Source of the DNA: Lewinellaceae bacterium
Lineage (GTDB): Bacteria; Bacteroidota; Bacteroidia; Chitinophagales; Saprospiraceae
Reading direction: 5' to 3'
Assembly (NCBI GenBank): GCA_020636445.1
Contig: JACJXV010000013.1
Location: 18,280 to 82,279, forward strand
DNA length: 64,000 nucleotides
This document shows, in pieces, positions 62,205 to 64,000 of the stretch. The notes under the pieces were generated by a model. It had not been told where the DNA came from. It did not search any database and saw only the letters and a list, made by a program, of their open reading frames with translations. Position 1 is the stretch's first letter. Each line of letters begins with the position of its first letter. The position numbers and the translations under genes were made by a program.

Positions 62205-64000
62205 CTAGTTAAAGTACTTGATGCCCATTGAGTTGTACAATTCCTTGGCATAATAAAGGTTTCCTGCCTTCATAGTCCATACGGTTTTTCGTATGTCGCT
62301 GATGTCCTGTAAGGGATTGCCATCAATTAAAATAAGGTCTGCCTGCTTACCAACTTCAATGGAGCCAACGGTTTTTGCTACACCCGTGATTTCCGCTGAA
62401 TTAATCGTCGCCAGCTTTAGTACTTCGGCGGCAGGGATACCCGCCTTTACATAGAGTTCAAGTTCCCGATGGTATAAAAAGCCGGGTAAGCCGTCTGTTC
62501 CCGGGACGATGGCTACGCCTTTTTGGAATAAATCAGCAACGACGGCCAGCATTTTTGCAAAGCTTTGCTCATATCTGGAGCTTTGTTCACCTTCTTTCGA
62601 AAGTCCTCCGGAATAAAAGCTACGCTGTTCAATGATTGGGAATCTGTTGGCAATTTTATCATAGGTAGGACTGAGTTCGCCAGTCTGCGCAATAAACATA
62701 TTTTCAAAAATGGCTACGGTAGGGTCAACAAGAATATTTTTTTGCCGTAAAAGGTCGACAAATGCTAAATACTCCTTTGAACGGAGATCGAGGTCAGCAC
62801 CATGCTGGGCCGGCATGGTAAATCGCAGGGGTGTTCGGGTATCGATGGTGTCGGGTAAAAAATTAAGAAACAACATGTTGATATGCTGAATCTCATTATA
62901 GCCCTGGTTGATAGCCTGCGTCGCCGTCATATAGGCTGGAATATGTCCGCTTACCCGCATACCCAGTTGATGTGCTTTATCCGCTAAGGGGAGCACCCAT
63001 TCTGGTTTAATGGAGCTGTACAATTTGATTTGCTGATACCCCAGGTTTTTGTAATCCTGAATCTCGGCCAATCCCTCCTCCAGATTTTCAATCACATTTC
63101 GTTGATTGGCAAAAGGCCCCGGGCCATCAATAATGCCGCAGTAGGTGACAATATGAGGCCCCAGAATCTCATTGCGGTCAAATTGGGCGGCCAAATCCTT
63201 CAATTGTTTATTATTAGCCAAGTCCCGCACGGAAGTAACCCCTCCTGCCAGGTGTAATATCCCGCGGAATTTGTCATTGTGGGTATGCATGTCGAACATG
63301 CCGGGCATGAGCGTTTTTCCCGCTCCATCCAGTATGGTGGCTGTTTGTTCTATTGGTTTTTCCCCGCTGGGATGAATTGACTTGATCGTTTTGCCTTCCA
63401 CAAATACATCCTGATTCAAAAGTAAAGTGCCTTGGGCGGTAAATACATTCACCCGTTGAATGGCAACCTTGTCGAGCTGATGCGTTAATGTTTTGGCAAT
63501 CTCTTTGAGGCTCTCATCTTCAATACTATCCTGCAAGGCTTTCATTTCAGGGCGCAGGGGGCTCAGCTCTTTTCTGATAATATGCAGGTTGCCGGCAATT
63601 TTACCAATCATCTGGTCACCCTTCATCCACACATACGTAGGATCCAGGTCCAATCCTTTCATGGCCAAGAGCTCAACCTGCGTGCCTTCAGATAGCTGTA
63701 GAGGGATTTTTTTTGAGAGCTCGACTTCGCCTTCCGGATATAAAGCAATTTTTCCGGTGTTAGATTTTAATAGGAGCTGGGCGAGAATTTCGTAGACAGC
63801 TGGAGATCCATCATACCGAAAATACAGTTGATCCCCTTTAAAATCACCACTGGCTGTTCCCATTACGTTTTTGCTTAATGCAGAGGTCTTGTTGCTTGAG
63901 AATTGCTCATCAACGGGGACTTTTAAATAGTTGACTCCAGTGATGGTTTGCTTGACAATGAAACTTTGCTCATTGAGCGTTATTTCTTCCGTGTAAGCAG
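62205..64000 (-). CDS. Amidohydrolase-family enzyme (5' end outside window)
   Basis: The frame remains open to base 64000, beyond the internal ATG at 63863, so the start lies outside. About 598 codons are visible. The TIM-barrel part begins at about 63310 (MPGMFDMHTHND, metal-binding HxH) and continues with VTSVRDLANN, VSGHIPAYM (His), EIQHINMLF (His) and IVPGTDGLPGF (Asp), as in imidazolonepropionase/prolidase-like members; the C-terminus SIEVGKQADLILIDGNPLQD closes the composite domain. The N-terminal 200 residues precede the usual family start and may be an extra domain. The substrate is unknown. The RidA-like gene follows. Confidence 0.9.
   Translation of the reverse strand, partial: AYTEEITLNEQSFIVKQTITGVNYLKVPVDEQFSSNKTSALSKNVMGTASGDFKGDQLYFRYDGSPAVYEILAQLLLKSNTGKIALYPEGEVELSKKIPLQLSEGTQVELLAMKGLDLDPTYVWMKGDQMIGKIAGNLHIIRKELSPLRPEMKALQDSIEDESLKEIAKTLTHQLDKVAIQRVNVFTAQGTLLLNQDVFVEGKTIKSIHPSGEKPIEQTATILDGAGKTLMPGMFDMHTHNDKFRGILHLAGGVTSVRDLANNKQLKDLAAQFDRNEILGPHIVTYCGIIDGPGPFANQRNVIENLEEGLAEIQDYKNLGYQQIKLYSSIKPEWVLPLADKAHQLGMRVSGHIPAYMTATQAINQGYNEIQHINMLFLNFLPDTIDTRTPLRFTMPAQHGADLDLRSKEYLAFVDLLRQKNILVDPTVAIFENMFIAQTGELSPTYDKIANRFPIIEQRSFYSGGLSKEGEQSSRYEQSFAKMLAVVADLFQKGVAIVPGTDGLPGFLYHRELELYVKAGIPAAEVLKLATINSAEITGVAKTVGSIEVGKQADLILIDGNPLQDISDIRKTVWTMKAGNLYYAKELYNSMGIKYFN

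Noticed and set aside
1..64000. tRNA, rRNA, tmRNA, SRP RNA or riboswitch
   Set aside because: I looked for T-loop GTTCRANNC contexts, SRP loop and common aptamer cores and found none; a covariance-model scan would be decisive.

Overview
The window is about 64 kb of a Bacteroidota chromosome, most likely a member of the Saprospiria (Lewinella/Haliscomenobacter-like); the placement is inferred from gene content, not from a marker tree. Supporting signs are two secreted proteins with type IX secretion C-terminal signals (a type A 'Por secretion tail' at 1-2904 and a 'gliding-motility' type B tail on the SprB-repeat protein at 11880-16523), a PorW/SprE-like TPR lipoprotein, a tricorn-type S41 protease, a decayed GLPGLI plus TonB-receptor pair, and promoters of the Bacteroidota form TTTG-N20-TAnnTTTG (before the sigma factor, HU and porW genes).

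Layout. 1-16.5 kb is accessory: a Cys-rich T9SS cargo protein (cut by the left edge), a tricorn protease, three loci of a tandemly reiterated intergenic repeat, a 4 kb graveyard (TonB receptor, GLPGLI protein and an IS3-like remnant) bracketed by near-identical direct repeats, and a giant SprB-repeat adhesin. 17-22.3 kb carries a thioredoxin-SPOR protein, an XRE regulator, an ECF-type sigma factor and a subtilase-SPOR protein, with MITE-like and palindromic elements between them. 22.2-41.3 kb is mostly housekeeping: methyltransferase, rhomboid protease, pfkA, tdk, purH, coaX with an outer-membrane protein and two paralogous TPR proteins, upp, a deacetylase-like protein, lipA, alkaline phosphatase and dprA. 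41.3-58 kb holds cell-wall enzymes (glucosaminidase, M23 peptidase, MltD-like transglycosylase), a gamma-synthase, HU, an oligopeptide ABC importer without its ATPases, PorW and scpB. 58.4-64 kb has a Crp/Fnr regulator next to a flavin amine oxidase, a small basic secreted protein, a RidA-like lipoprotein and an amidohydrolase cut by the right edge.

How it fits together. Export and the envelope dominate: T9SS cargo, a T9SS lipoprotein, peptidoglycan remodelling enzymes, SPOR proteins and an uptake system. The least explained content is not in the genes but between them: at least five families of structured repeats (twin terminators with a conserved loop, tandem 'ATAAACC' arrays, double-hairpin elements, a TTCTTTGACA-ended MITE family and a 162-bp foldback element). 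I saw no tRNA, rRNA, CRISPR array, prophage or recognisable defence system. All calls are from reading the sequence; no database search was run.
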